From assembly GCA_002478115.1 (NCBI GenBank), contig DLMH01000198.1:1-64000 (forward strand): 64,000 bases of DNA. The letters are read 5' to 3'. The notes under the pieces were generated by a model, which did no database searches, was not told the origin of the DNA, and saw only the letters and a program-made list of their open reading frames with translations. The stretch comes from Candidatus Acidiferrum typicum (GTDB lineage Bacteria > Acidobacteriota > Terriglobia > Acidiferrales > UBA7541). The position numbers were made by a program, and so were the translations under genes. The first letter of the stretch is position 1; the number at the start of each line of letters is the position of its first letter. This document shows, in pieces, positions 42,717 through 51,800 of the stretch.

Positions 42717-44186
42717 CTACTTGGTGACGCAAAATTCCGCAACGATGTGCGTCAGCAGATCAACACCTTTCGCAAAGGCAGCCAGGGGAAGGCGCTCGTC
42801 GTCGCCGTGCACTCGGCGGTCGTCCTCTTCGGTCAGGGGAAAAGGCCGCAAACCATACGCCTGGACGCTGTGAAGACGGAGTTGCGCGGAATCGGTGGCC
42901 CCGGTTGACATGAACGGCAAAACAGGGGCGCCGCCGAACTCCCGCGCGCAGACTTTGGTAATCGTGGCGTAGAGATCGGTCTCAATCGAGGAATTGGGTG
43001 CCGCAAGGCCGGCATCGGGCTCAACCTCGAAGTGCACCAGGGGGTCGTTCACCAGTTTAGTGAGCTCATCCAGCAGCGCGCTGACCGTATCGCCCGGCAG
43101 CAGGCGTATATTGAGATTTGCCTGGGCTTCCGAGGGGATGACATTGACGCGCACGCCCGCTTGCAGCATCGTTGGCGCAATCGAATCGCGCATCATCGAG
43201 TTCCACAGCGGATTGGCGTCGGAGAGCACGCGCTGGGCATGCTCGCCGCGATCGGGCGTATCCACCACGCGAATCCACTTGCCGGTTTCCTCGTCCTCGA
43301 GAGTAGACAGCCCTTCAAAGTAGCGCCGCGTGATCGAGGTGAAGTGAACTGGCGCCGTGTAATCGCCGATCTTGGCCACCGCCGCGGCCAGGTGCACCAC
43401 GGCATTATCTTTTGTAGGTATCGAGGCGTGTCCGGCCGTGCCCTTTGCAATCACGGCAACATTCACGGGCACTTTTTCATCCACTTGCACGGCCACATGT
43501 TGCACCTTGCCGTCTTTCACCACCGCGTTCCCGCCTTCGTTGATGGCATAACCGGCGGCGAATTTGTCCCAATACTTGGCGATGAGCGTCTTCATGCTGG
43601 CATCGCCAAACTGCTCCTCATCGGTTGTGGCCAGGAAAATGACGTCGCGATTCAGCCGAACATTGGAGCGCTTCAGCGCAAGGAACGCTGCCAGATTTGC
43701 CGCCAGCATGCCCTTGTCATCGATGGAGCCGCGCCCATACAGGTAGCCGTCCTTGATGATGCCACCAAAAGGGTCGACCGACCACTTGCTACGGTCCACG
43801 CCCACGACATCCATGTGTGCGACGAGCAGGAATGCCTTGGACGGTTCGGCGACCGCGCTGCTGCGCAGCCGCGCCACCAACGCGCTGCGCCCGGGCGCGA
43901 CGTCCAGTATTTCCGGCGTGATGCCTTCCTTGGTCAGGATGCCGGCAAGGTACTTCGCGACGGCCTGTTCATTGCCGGGCGGGTTGGTCGTGTTGATCTT
44001 GACCAGCTCAACGAGCCAATCCTGCGCCTCGCGCGCCAGCGCGGAGGTGTCCCCCACCAACGGAGGCGGAAAGGGTATGCCAAACGAAGGCGGTCCTTGA
44101 TTGATTTGCGCGCGAAGAACGCCGCCATGGCCCGCAAGAAGGGCTAACTCGACGAGAATGCACAAGCTGACCCGCTTCCAACTCAC
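42717..44186 (-). CDS. Exported M20-family metallopeptidase
   Basis: 489 residues. An N-terminal signal (VSLCILVELALLAGHGGVLRA) is followed by an M20/ArgE-DapE fold. Metal-site marks are LLVAHMDVVGVD (~125), YGRGSIDDKGM (~155), ATTDEEQFGD (~190), and a dimerisation domain with KGTAGHASIPTKDNA. The order fits carboxypeptidase-like M20 enzymes rather than biosynthetic DapE or ArgE, since the protein is exported. It probably trims peptides in the periplasm. It precedes pyk on the same strand. Confidence 0.9.
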   Translation of the reverse strand: MSWKRVSLCILVELALLAGHGGVLRAQINQGPPSFGIPFPPPLVGDTSALAREAQDWLVELVKINTTNPPGNEQAVAKYLAGILTKEGITPEILDVAPGRSALVARLRSSAVAEPSKAFLLVAHMDVVGVDRSKWSVDPFGGIIKDGYLYGRGSIDDKGMLAANLAAFLALKRSNVRLNRDVIFLATTDEEQFGDASMKTLIAKYWDKFAAGYAINEGGNAVVKDGKVQHVAVQVDEKVPVNVAVIAKGTAGHASIPTKDNAVVHLAAAVAKIGDYTAPVHFTSITRRYFEGLSTLEDEETGKWIRVVDTPDRGEHAQRVLSDANPLWNSMMRDSIAPTMLQAGVRVNVIPSEAQANLNIRLLPGDTVSALLDELTKLVNDPLVHFEVEPDAGLAAPNSSIETDLYATITKVCAREFGGAPVLPFMSTGATDSAQLRLHSVQAYGLRPFPLTEEDDRRVHGDDERLPLAAFAKGVDLLTHIVAEFCVTK

Positions 44187-44368
44187 GAAAACACCCCCAG
44201 TTTGAATCTGTTAGGCAACAAGTAAAAAACATACTAACATGCGGAAAGCATGGCTCCGGCGGGGGCATCGCGGGGCGTTGCCTAAGTTGCACGGTTAATG
44301 GGGGTACGGGTGGAAACGACGCCAGGCGGATCAGGCGCATCTTAACAGAGATGGCCAGGGGGTTAGGC

Positions 44369-45469
44369 ATGATGAGTTGGAACTCAATGATGGGCAGGTT
44401 AGCGGCAGTCACCACCACGATGCTATTGCTCGGCGCTGGCCTGGCGGCACAGGCGCCAGAGGGGCCTCAGAACGCCTCGCCCCCCCAGGCAAACCCGGCG
44501 CCCGCGCCGATGCCGGCTGCGACTCAGCAAAAGCCGCAAGAAGGCGGCGTGACGATCTCCCTCGAAGTGCCCGTCGTGACGCTGGACGTGGTCGCCACAA
44601 CCTCCGACGGCGGCCTCATTACCGGTCTGAAGAAAGAGAATTTCCGCATCCTAGAAGACGGCGTGCCTCAAACGATCACCAACTTTGGCACCGGTGATGC
44701 CCCAATCACTATGGTCGTTTTGATGGAGTGGAGCAACGTCGCGAATGGCTGGTTTGCCTATCAGGCGAAGTATTGGGCGGATGCGCTGTTCCCGAATCTC
44801 AAGCCGCAGGATTGGGTCGCACTGGTAACCTTTGACATGAACCACCGCCTGGAAGTGGACTTTACGCAAAACAAAGACGAGGTTCGCGCCGCCGTCTACC
44901 ACCTCATGTTCCCCGGCTTCAGCGAATCAAATTTGTTCGATGCCCTGCTGGACACCGTCGACCGGCTGAAAGATGTGAAGGGAAAGAAGTCCGTGCTGGT
45001 CTTGGCGAGCGGCATCGATACCTTTTCCAAACACACACTGGATCAGACCCTCAAACAACTCCGCCAGACCGACGTCACGATTTTTGCGGTGGGCGTGGCC
45101 AAAACTCTTGAAAACCGTCAGGAACTCCATCAAAGGTTGAGCTCGTCGAGAGAATTGACCTATCTTCAGGCCCAAAACCAGTTGAAGACAGTGGCGCAAA
45201 TGACCGGCGGCTTGGCCTGGTTTCCGCAGTTCGACGGCGAAATTCCAACCGATATGCGCGCCGTGGCGGACTTTTTGCGGCACCAGTACAGCATCACCTA
45301 CTCGCCAACAAACCATGCTGCCGACGGAAAATACCGCAAGGTTAAAGTCGAACTGGTGGCGCCGGATGGCGGCCCCTTAACGATACTCGACCAAAAAGGC
45401 AAGAAACAAAAGGTCGTGGTCTATGCCCGTGAAGGTTACCAGGCGCCCAAGGGCGGCGTCGGCGACTGA
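44369..45469 (+). CDS. Secreted VWFA-related protein, second copy
   Basis: 366 residues of the same Acidobacteria-type VWA family as the gene at 114-1046. A signal peptide (LAAVTTTMLLLGAGLAAQ), a Pro/Ala-rich segment, then VPVVTLDVVATTSDGGLITG and LKKENFRILEDGVPQTI, the domain that often begins these proteins. The VWA part follows with ITMVVLMEWS and KKSVLVLASGIDTF, and it ends in a beta part HQYSITYSPTNHAADGKYRK. The MIDAS serines are not well kept (MEWSNVAN). The ATG at 44369 was chosen over 44351 because AGGGGG lies before it. Confidence 0.85.
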   Translation: MMSWNSMMGRLAAVTTTMLLLGAGLAAQAPEGPQNASPPQANPAPAPMPAATQQKPQEGGVTISLEVPVVTLDVVATTSDGGLITGLKKENFRILEDGVPQTITNFGTGDAPITMVVLMEWSNVANGWFAYQAKYWADALFPNLKPQDWVALVTFDMNHRLEVDFTQNKDEVRAAVYHLMFPGFSESNLFDALLDTVDRLKDVKGKKSVLVLASGIDTFSKHTLDQTLKQLRQTDVTIFAVGVAKTLENRQELHQRLSSSRELTYLQAQNQLKTVAQMTGGLAWFPQFDGEIPTDMRAVADFLRHQYSITYSPTNHAADGKYRKVKVELVAPDGGPLTILDQKGKKQKVVVYAREGYQAPKGGVGD

Positions 45470-45486
45470 GCGCCGCCCGGCTGAAC

Positions 45487-46500
45487 TCAATAGCCGCGGG
45501 AAAAATCCACGCGATTCACTAATTCGCGGCCATCGAACCACCGCTCCAACAGCTCCATCAACAGTGAAGTCTCCCGCTCCCAGAGCCGGTCGCTGATCGC
45601 GCTCGTATGCGGCGTGATCAATAGATTCGGCGCTTTCCACAATGGACTCTCCGGCGGGAGCGGTTCGCTGGCGGCCACATCGAGAGCCGCGCCACCCAGC
45701 TTTCCTCCCTCGAGTGCTCGAAGCAAGGCCGCTTCGTCCAAAAGCGAACCGCGGGCGACGTTAATCAGCCGCGCACCCGGCTTCATCAGCGCAATCTCCT
45801 CTGGCCCGATCAGGTGCCGTGTTTCCGGCGTTTCCGGCGCGGCTATCACCACGAAATCGGCCTGCGGGAGTGCGCCCGCCAATTCCGCTACCGGCACAAT
45901 TTTGTCAGCCAGCGGGGAGTCTCCCTTCCCGGAACGGCTTACGCCCCACACGCGCATGTCGAACGCTCTAGCGCGGCGCGCCAACTCTTTGCCGATGGAA
46001 CCGAAGCCGACAATCAGCAGAAGCCGGCCATTCAACTCGGTCAGATGTTGTGGCAGGTCCCATAGCGCTTGCTGGGCCCACTGAGCGCGGTCCTGCTGGC
46101 GTACGGAATCCGGGAAATTCCTGGCCAGCGCCAGCATCAGCCCGATTGCGTGCTCCGCCATGGGTACGGAAAAAATGCCGCGCGGATTGGTAACCACCAC
46201 GCCCGAATCGCGCAGCTCCGGGTACATCAATTGCGCCACGCCGGCGGCCGTGGAATGAATCCACTTCAGCCGCTTGGCATCCTTGAGTTGCTGCGGCCGG
46301 AGCGAATAGCCAATGAAAATATCCGTGTCGGGCAATTCCTCTGGCAGGCGCGTGTAATCCGGCAGGTGAATAACGCGCATTTCTGGCCAGCGCGTGCGGA
46401 TCGCTCTGGCCATGGTAGGTTTCGGCCGCCATTCGGTGAACGGATGCCAAACGCAAATGGTCAGTTTGGTGTTTTCCGGTGTGCTGCGCTGAAAATTCAT
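45487..46500 (-). CDS. D-2-hydroxyacid dehydrogenase (NAD-dependent)
   Basis: 337 residues. Rossmann domain LLIVGFGSIGKELARRA (~residue 145), substrate-domain marks LMKPGARLINVARGSLLDEAAL (~235) and the catalytic ITPHTSAISDRLWERE with its histidine (~285). The set is the D-isomer-specific dehydrogenase family; the substrate is not fixed by sequence. A second family member in this window is serA, from which it is distinct by its lack of ACT and ASB domains. It begins at an ATG without a clear Shine-Dalgarno site (46500). It converges on the VWA gene with only 17 bases between stops. Confidence 0.88.
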   Translation of the reverse strand: MNFQRSTPENTKLTICVWHPFTEWRPKPTMARAIRTRWPEMRVIHLPDYTRLPEELPDTDIFIGYSLRPQQLKDAKRLKWIHSTAAGVAQLMYPELRDSGVVVTNPRGIFSVPMAEHAIGLMLALARNFPDSVRQQDRAQWAQQALWDLPQHLTELNGRLLLIVGFGSIGKELARRARAFDMRVWGVSRSGKGDSPLADKIVPVAELAGALPQADFVVIAAPETPETRHLIGPEEIALMKPGARLINVARGSLLDEAALLRALEGGKLGGAALDVAASEPLPPESPLWKAPNLLITPHTSAISDRLWERETSLLMELLERWFDGRELVNRVDFSRGY

Positions 46501-46632
46501 TGTTCTGTAAATTCAGGCGTGCCGAAAACCGACGTTGAGGTCCTTCCGCCCAAAAATCAGGGGCCTCACGATGACATAGGTTTGAATTCTACGCCCCCGC
46601 TGAAGCGCTCCTCCGCCGATCGTTGGCGCAGG

Positions 46633-48198
46633 CTAAACCTTCGGCTTCAGGCGCAAGTCGCGACCGGTCATGTCCGAGGGCACGGAATCACCCAGAATCC
46701 CCAGTAGAGTCGGGGCAATGTCACGCAGGGCGCCGCCGGGAGATACGTTCAGGCGCTCATCTTCGCTGACATAAATGAAGGGAACAGGATTTGTCGTGTG
46801 GTAGGTGTGTGGCCCGCCGGTAACCGGATCAATCATGGTTTCCGCGTTGCCGTGATCGGCGGTGATAATCCAAGCGCCGCCGCGCGGTTTGAGCGTCTGA
46901 TAGATGCGGCCCAGCCCGGCATCGACCGCTTCCACGGCTTTGATCGCGGCTTCCAGCTTTCCGGAATGCCCGACCATGTCCGCATTCGCATAGTTCATGA
47001 TGATGGCGTCGAATTCGCCTTTCTCGATGGCGTTCACCACGGTGTTGGTGATGCCTTCCGCGGACATTTCCGGCTTCAGGTCATAGGTCGCGACCTTGGG
47101 CGAAGGAACGAGGATGCGCTCCTCTCCATTGAACGGTTTTTCCACCCCGCCATTGAAGAAATAAGTGACGTGCGCGTATTTTTCCGTCTCCGCGCACCGC
47201 AGATTCTTGTATTGCAAATCCTGAAACACCTGCGCCAGGATGTGCTCCAGTTTCTCAGGCATGATCACGCATTTCAGCCACTCCCATTTCTTGTCGTACT
47301 TGGTCATGCCCACAAAAAAGAGATTCTTCGGGCGTTTGGGGTCGGCGAACTTGTCGAAATTCGGCGCCTCCAGCGCAAAGGTCATTTGCCGCGCGCGATC
47401 CGCGCGGAAATTGTAAAAGATCACCGCGTCGTCATCGTGAATCGGGCCAACTGGGGGAGCCGAAGGCCCCTCGCCACGCGTAATTACCACGGGTTTCACG
47501 AATTCATCGGTCACGCCCTGTTCATAGCTGTTCTGAAGCGCCGCAACAGGATCGTTGCTCTTCGTCTCCGCCTCGCCGTGCGTGAGTGCGCGGTAAGCCA
47601 ACTCGACGCGCTCCCAACGGTTATCGCGGTCCATGGCGTAATAACGGCCGACCACGGTGGCGATTTCGCCGACGCCCAGCTCGCGCATTTTCTGCTGCAA
47701 CTGGCGGACGAAATCCCGCCCGCTGTTCGGCGGGGTGTCGCGGCCGTCCATGAAACAATGCACAAAAACCTTCTCCACCTTCCACTGCTTGGCCATTTCC
47801 AACAGCGCAAACAGGTGGTTGATGTGCGAGTGCACCCCGCCGTCGCTCAGCAGCCCCAGGAAATGCAACTGCCGCTGGCGCCCGCGCTCCATGGCCTGCT
47901 GGAATAACGGCACTTGATCGAGCTGCTTGTTGGCGATGAGCAGGTCGATGCGCGTGATATCCATGTGCACGATGCGCCCCGCGCCCATATTCAGGTGCCC
48001 GACTTCGCTATTCCCCATCTGGCCTACGGGAAGGCCCACCGCAGTCCCCGACGTCTGAATCAACGTATTCGGGAATTTGCGCAGGAGTTCGTCATACGTG
48101 GGCTTGCGCGCCAGAGCGATGGCGTTGCCCTTCGTTTCGGCTCGGTAGCCCCATCCATCCAACACGGTGAGTACAACAGGTTTTGGCCGTTTAGTCAT
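46633..48198 (-). CDS. gpmI: 2,3-Bisphosphoglycerate-independent phosphoglycerate mutase
   Basis: 521 residues, the normal GpmI length. It interconverts 3- and 2-phosphoglycerate. Marks: [12 protein letters not shown] at the start, [16 protein letters not shown] with the catalytic serine, [37 protein letters not shown], and [13 protein letters not shown] (metal ligands). All metal-site residues appear present. It lies upstream of the hydroxyacid dehydrogenase gene on the same strand (132-base gap). Confidence 0.97.
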   Translation of the reverse strand: MTKRPKPVVLTVLDGWGYRAETKGNAIALARKPTYDELLRKFPNTLIQTSGTAVGLPVGQMGNSEVGHLNMGAGRIVHMDITRIDLLIANKQLDQVPLFQQAMERGRQRQLHFLGLLSDGGVHSHINHLFALLEMAKQWKVEKVFVHCFMDGRDTPPNSGRDFVRQLQQKMRELGVGEIATVVGRYYAMDRDNRWERVELAYRALTHGEAETKSNDPVAALQNSYEQGVTDEFVKPVVITRGEGPSAPPVGPIHDDDAVIFYNFRADRARQMTFALEAPNFDKFADPKRPKNLFFVGMTKYDKKWEWLKCVIMPEKLEHILAQVFQDLQYKNLRCAETEKYAHVTYFFNGGVEKPFNGEERILVPSPKVATYDLKPEMSAEGITNTVVNAIEKGEFDAIIMNYANADMVGHSGKLEAAIKAVEAVDAGLGRIYQTLKPRGGAWIITADHGNAETMIDPVTGGPHTYHTTNPVPFIYVSEDERLNVSPGGALRDIAPTLLGILGDSVPSDMTGRDLRLKPKV

Positions 48199-48273
48199 AA
48201 CCTGACAGCATACACGGCTTTTCTTGCCGCTGTCAGTACCTACTGAACCCTAATCGCTCAAGGTAGTTGAGGT

Positions 48274-49548
48274 TTAGGCAGCAAATTCCCTAAGCGCAGT
48301 TAGCAATCGCTCGACTTCCTCCATGGTGTTGTAATGCACCAGGCCGATGCGCAGCATCCCGCCGAGGGACTCGACACCCAGGCGTTCCGTCAGGTTCAGC
48401 GCGTAGTAATTGCCATCCCAGGTGAAAATCCCGCGCTCGGCAAGATAAGTGGCAATGGCCGTGGGGTGGTGATTCCCGATGCGCAGTGAAAGCGTGGAGC
48501 AACGTTCCGCCGATCGCTGCGGTTCCGTGATGCCGTAGATGCGAACGCCGGGAATGGATTGCAGCCCATCGATCAGCCGCCAGCTCAGCCGCGTCTCGTA
48601 AGCCACCGTCGTGCGGTACGCGCAAGCCAAGGCTTCCCGCCGCGTTTTTGCGCGGGGATCACTGTGCCGGCCAAGTTCTGCAAGGTATTCCACCGCCCCG
48701 CCGATCCCCGCAATCAACTCTTGCACCTGCGTCCCGGATTCCCAGCGCGCAGGCACCTCCTCGGTACACGGCCGCACCTTGTACGGGCGGAAGTGCTGCA
48801 GGTGTTCGCGCTTGCCGTAGAGCGTGCCCATATGAGGGCCAAAGAATTTGTAGGGCGAGCAAACCAGAAAATCGCAGTCGAGCGCTTTGACGTCGATCAG
48901 CCCGTGCGGCGCGTAATGAACCGCATCAATGTAGACAAGCGCACCGGCGGCGTGCGCCAATTTCGTGATCTCCCCCACGGGATTGATCGTGCCAACAGCG
49001 TTGGAAGCGTAACCCACAGCCACCAGCTTCGTCTTCTCGTTCAGCTTGCGCTTCAAATCCTCCAAATCGAGAGTACAGTCCGCCTCGCGAATATCCACCT
49101 GCCGGATTACGATGCCCTTTTCTTCCAGCGCCCTCCACGGCGAAAAGTTGGCGTCGTGATCGAGCGTGGTCAATAAGATCTCATCGCCCGCTTTCAGTTC
49201 GCGAGCGATCGCCCGCGAAACGGCAAATGTGATGGTGGTCATGTTCTGCCCGAACACAACCTCGTCTTTGTCGCAGTGGAAGAAATCAGCCATGGCCGCG
49301 CGCGTGCCGGCAATGATCTCGTCGCTGCGGCGGCTGGTAAGGAAAGCGCCGCCCGTATTCGCATTAGCGCTCATCAGATAATTCTGAATCGCGTGCATCA
49401 CCTGCGTTGGCACTTGCGTGCCGGCCGGCCCGTCCAAAAAGGCCGCGGGCTGGCCATTCACCTGCGTTTGCAACGAGGGAAATTGCGCGCGAACCCAGCT
49501 TGTGTCCAGCGCCGCATGTGCTGCGGGATGAATTCCAGGTGTGCTCAT
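48274..49548 (-). CDS. Cysteine-desulfurase-like PLP enzyme (class V aminotransferase fold)
   Basis: 424 residues. PLP-binding features of the group-V aminotransferases are present, namely FLDGPAGTQVP and YIDAVHYAPHGLIDV, with the Schiff-base lysine in FLVCSPYKFFGPHMG (~residue 235). No clear cysteine loop typical of SufS or NifS is evident near the C terminus, so it belongs to the cysteine-desulfurase-like side group whose activity is not well defined. No iron-sulfur assembly gene is next to it. It has a divergent partner, the flavin-binding protein gene at 49705. Confidence 0.85.
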   Translation of the reverse strand: MSTPGIHPAAHAALDTSWVRAQFPSLQTQVNGQPAAFLDGPAGTQVPTQVMHAIQNYLMSANANTGGAFLTSRRSDEIIAGTRAAMADFFHCDKDEVVFGQNMTTITFAVSRAIARELKAGDEILLTTLDHDANFSPWRALEEKGIVIRQVDIREADCTLDLEDLKRKLNEKTKLVAVGYASNAVGTINPVGEITKLAHAAGALVYIDAVHYAPHGLIDVKALDCDFLVCSPYKFFGPHMGTLYGKREHLQHFRPYKVRPCTEEVPARWESGTQVQELIAGIGGAVEYLAELGRHSDPRAKTRREALACAYRTTVAYETRLSWRLIDGLQSIPGVRIYGITEPQRSAERCSTLSLRIGNHHPTAIATYLAERGIFTWDGNYYALNLTERLGVESLGGMLRIGLVHYNTMEEVERLLTALREFAA

Positions 49549-49704
49549 GGCTCCTGCTTTGTCCTCAGAGGTAATTCCATCTTCGAGATGTGTAGTTTCT
49601 CATAGAGACGCCGCGGCGTGTTAGCATGACAGGGTTATTCCCCACTCATGCTGCGGTGGCGCCGGCTATCAACTCTGCGCCGCGTTTCTCAAACGAGGTT
49701 TCCC

Positions 49705-50358
49705 GTGCCCAATTCATTTCCAATAACAGAGCGAACGCGCCTTGTCCGCGAGGCCCATCGCGCTGTCTACGATCGTGAAGCCATCTATAAAATCTTCGAT
49801 GAAGCGTTTGTATGCCACGTAGGATTTGCGCAAGAGGGCCAGCCTTTTGTAATTCCCACGATGTTCGCGCGGATCGGCGACGCCATCTATTTTCACGGTT
49901 CGGCGGCCAGCCGGTTGCTTCGCGGGTTGAGCGGCGGCCTTCCCGTCTGCATTACGGCCACACTCACGGATGGATTGGTGCTGGCGCGCTCGATTTTCAA
50001 CCACTCCATGAACTATCGCTCGGTGGTGGCGCTGGGCACAGCCATTTTGATCGACGATCCCGCCGAAAAGCTGCAAGCACTGCGGGCGTTCACGGAAAAG
50101 CTGATTCCGGGCCGTTGGAACCACGCGCGGCAACCCAACGAAAAAGAGCTGAAGGCCACCAGCATCCTGAAACTACCGCTGACCGAAGTCTCCGCAAAAG
50201 TCCGTACAGGGGACGTCGAAGACGATGCCGGCGACTACGCGCTCCCAGTCTGGGCGGGCATAATTCCAACGCGCCTTGTGGCCGGCCCGCCGGTGCGCGA
50301 TGCCCGCTGTGATGTTTCGATTCCCGCGCCAGACTACGCCGCGCACTATCATAGGTGA
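49705..50358 (+). CDS. Pyridoxamine 5'-phosphate oxidase-related flavoprotein
   Basis: 217 residues with the split-barrel fold of PNPOx-like and nitroimidazole-reductase-like proteins. Marks: FVCHVGFAQEGQPFVIPTMF, AIYFHGSAASRLL and VALGTAILIDDPAEKLQ. It probably binds FMN; the substrate is unknown. The GTG at 49705 was chosen because GAGG stands six bases before it and the fold fits that start; an upstream frame reaches 49648. The tRNA-binding protein gene follows 3 bases after the stop, so they form an operon. Confidence 0.83.
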   Translation: MPNSFPITERTRLVREAHRAVYDREAIYKIFDEAFVCHVGFAQEGQPFVIPTMFARIGDAIYFHGSAASRLLRGLSGGLPVCITATLTDGLVLARSIFNHSMNYRSVVALGTAILIDDPAEKLQALRAFTEKLIPGRWNHARQPNEKELKATSILKLPLTEVSAKVRTGDVEDDAGDYALPVWAGIIPTRLVAGPPVRDARCDVSIPAPDYAAHYHR

Positions 50359-50361
50359 ACC

Positions 50362-50724
50362 ATGAGTGAATTCAATCCCGCACCGGTAAAGCCCATCGTG
50401 ACGTTTTCCGCCTTTCGGGCGCTGGACATTCGCGTCGGCTCCATCCAAAAAGTGGAGGAAGTTGCGCGCTCCGAAAAACTCATGAAGCTGACCGTTGGTT
50501 TTGGCGATCACACGCGCGTCATCCTGGCGGGAATCAAGCAGGAACGCGGCAATCCCAAAGAGATCGAAGGCAAGCAAGCGCTTTTCGTCTTGAACCTGGA
50601 GCCGCGCAAAATGGCCGGAGAAGTTTCCGAGGGCCTGCTCTTCGACATTGGCTATGCAGACGGAATCACACCGGTACTCGCGATCCCGGAACGCCGCGTG
50701 CCGGATGGCACTCGTGCAGGCTAG
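50362..50724 (+). CDS. CsaA/EMAP-type tRNA-binding domain protein
   Basis: 120 residues forming one OB-fold tRNA-binding domain, as in CsaA and the C-terminal domain of MetRS. Marks: FRALDIRVGSIQKVEEVARS, KLMKLTVGFGD, and FVLNLEPRKMAGEVSEGLLF. The fold binds tRNA or acts as a helper in related proteins. It is stand-alone here, right after the flavoprotein gene (gap of 3 bases), and converges on the homoserine dehydrogenase gene, whose stop is 6 bases away. Confidence 0.87.
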   Translation: MSEFNPAPVKPIVTFSAFRALDIRVGSIQKVEEVARSEKLMKLTVGFGDHTRVILAGIKQERGNPKEIEGKQALFVLNLEPRKMAGEVSEGLLFDIGYADGITPVLAIPERRVPDGTRAG

Positions 50725-50730
50725 CGTAAG

Positions 50731-51735
50731 CTACGGCTGCGCCACGCGCAGAAAATCGGCCAACAGCCCGTAGCCCGTCGCATCAACACTGGGGTTGTGC
50801 TCCACAAGCGACAAACCAAATACGTCCAGATCGAAGCGAATCGCCGAACTCGTTCCTTCGAGCCCCGCCATCGGATCCGAAAGCAGCAACAGCTCAGGGC
50901 TCACACGGCAATCCACGCCGTCACCCCGGCGCTCTGCGCGGCAGACCAACTTGTAGCGCATGCCGGCCGCGCGCACAGAACGAATCTTTTCCTCGCTCAG
51001 CTCGCGGATACCCGTGCGCTGGACCTGCTCAACGCGCGTCGGCACGCCCATCAGCACCGTCGCAAGAGTTGCGACCTTGACGGCGGCGTCCCAGCCGTCC
51101 ACGTCCTGAGCGGGATCGATTTCCGCGATACCCAAAGTTTGCGCGCGATTTACTCCCTCGTCGAAGGATCTTCCCTTCTCGATTTCCGTGAGCACCACGT
51201 TGCTCGTTGAATTGAGCACGCCGGAAAACCCGCGCAGGTCCGTCGCCGGAAGCCCGAGCGGAAATAGCGAGAAAATGGGCACGCCGTCCATCACCGTGGA
51301 CTCAAACAGAAACTTCCGGCCCTTCTCTCTCGCGAGTGCCGTGAGTTCCCGGTAAGCATGAACCAGTGGCCCTTTGTTGGCGATGATGGCATGGGCGCCC
51401 GTTTCCAGCGCTGCTGCCACATGGTCAATGGCGGGCTGGCCGGTTTCCACATTGAGGGAGGTCGCCTCAAACAGCACATCCGCTTTCGCGCGCTCCAGCC
51501 ATTCCCGCACGTTGCGCGCGGGTTGCGCGTGACTCGGAAAGTGGTTGTTCAGCGCGGCGATCGGGTTCAATCCGTCCGGCTCGGCAATCCAGCCGATGCG
51601 CCGCGAGGCAATGCCGGTCAGCCGCCAGCGTACGTCGTATTTCCGGCGCATTTCGGTTTCTTTGGAGATCAATTGTCGGAGCAGGGCGCGGCTCACATGG
51701 CCAAAGCCCACAATCGCAAGGTTGTAGGAAGGAAT
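50731..51735 (-). CDS. hom: Homoserine dehydrogenase, apparent ATT start
   Basis: 334 residues, a short monofunctional form. It reduces aspartate semialdehyde to homoserine. Marks: the nucleotide-binding VGFGHVSRALLRQL, HAIIANKGPLVHAY, FLFESTVMDGVPIFS, LNSTSNVVLTEIEKG, and DVDGWDAAVKVATLA with the catalytic lysine. No ACT domain follows. The expected start (PSYNLAIVGFGHV) is preceded in frame only by ATT at 51735 with GGAG seven bases upstream; no ATG, GTG or TTG occurs in that frame until the Rossmann GTG at 51711, which would cut off the first strand. An ATT start is thus the best reading. Confidence 0.88.
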   Translation of the reverse strand: MPSYNLAIVGFGHVSRALLRQLISKETEMRRKYDVRWRLTGIASRRIGWIAEPDGLNPIAALNNHFPSHAQPARNVREWLERAKADVLFEATSLNVETGQPAIDHVAAALETGAHAIIANKGPLVHAYRELTALAREKGRKFLFESTVMDGVPIFSLFPLGLPATDLRGFSGVLNSTSNVVLTEIEKGRSFDEGVNRAQTLGIAEIDPAQDVDGWDAAVKVATLATVLMGVPTRVEQVQRTGIRELSEEKIRSVRAAGMRYKLVCRAERRGDGVDCRVSPELLLLSDPMAGLEGTSSAIRFDLDVFGLSLVEHNPSVDATGYGLLADFLRVAQP

Positions 51736-51800
51736 GTCCGGGCTCCTGCGATACGAAATGCCGGGGAACGCCGCGAGGCGCTTCCCTCGGTCTCTTCATT

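Noticed and set aside
43032..44147. Long plus-strand frame opposite the M20 peptidase
   Set aside because: Antisense shadow with no start signal.
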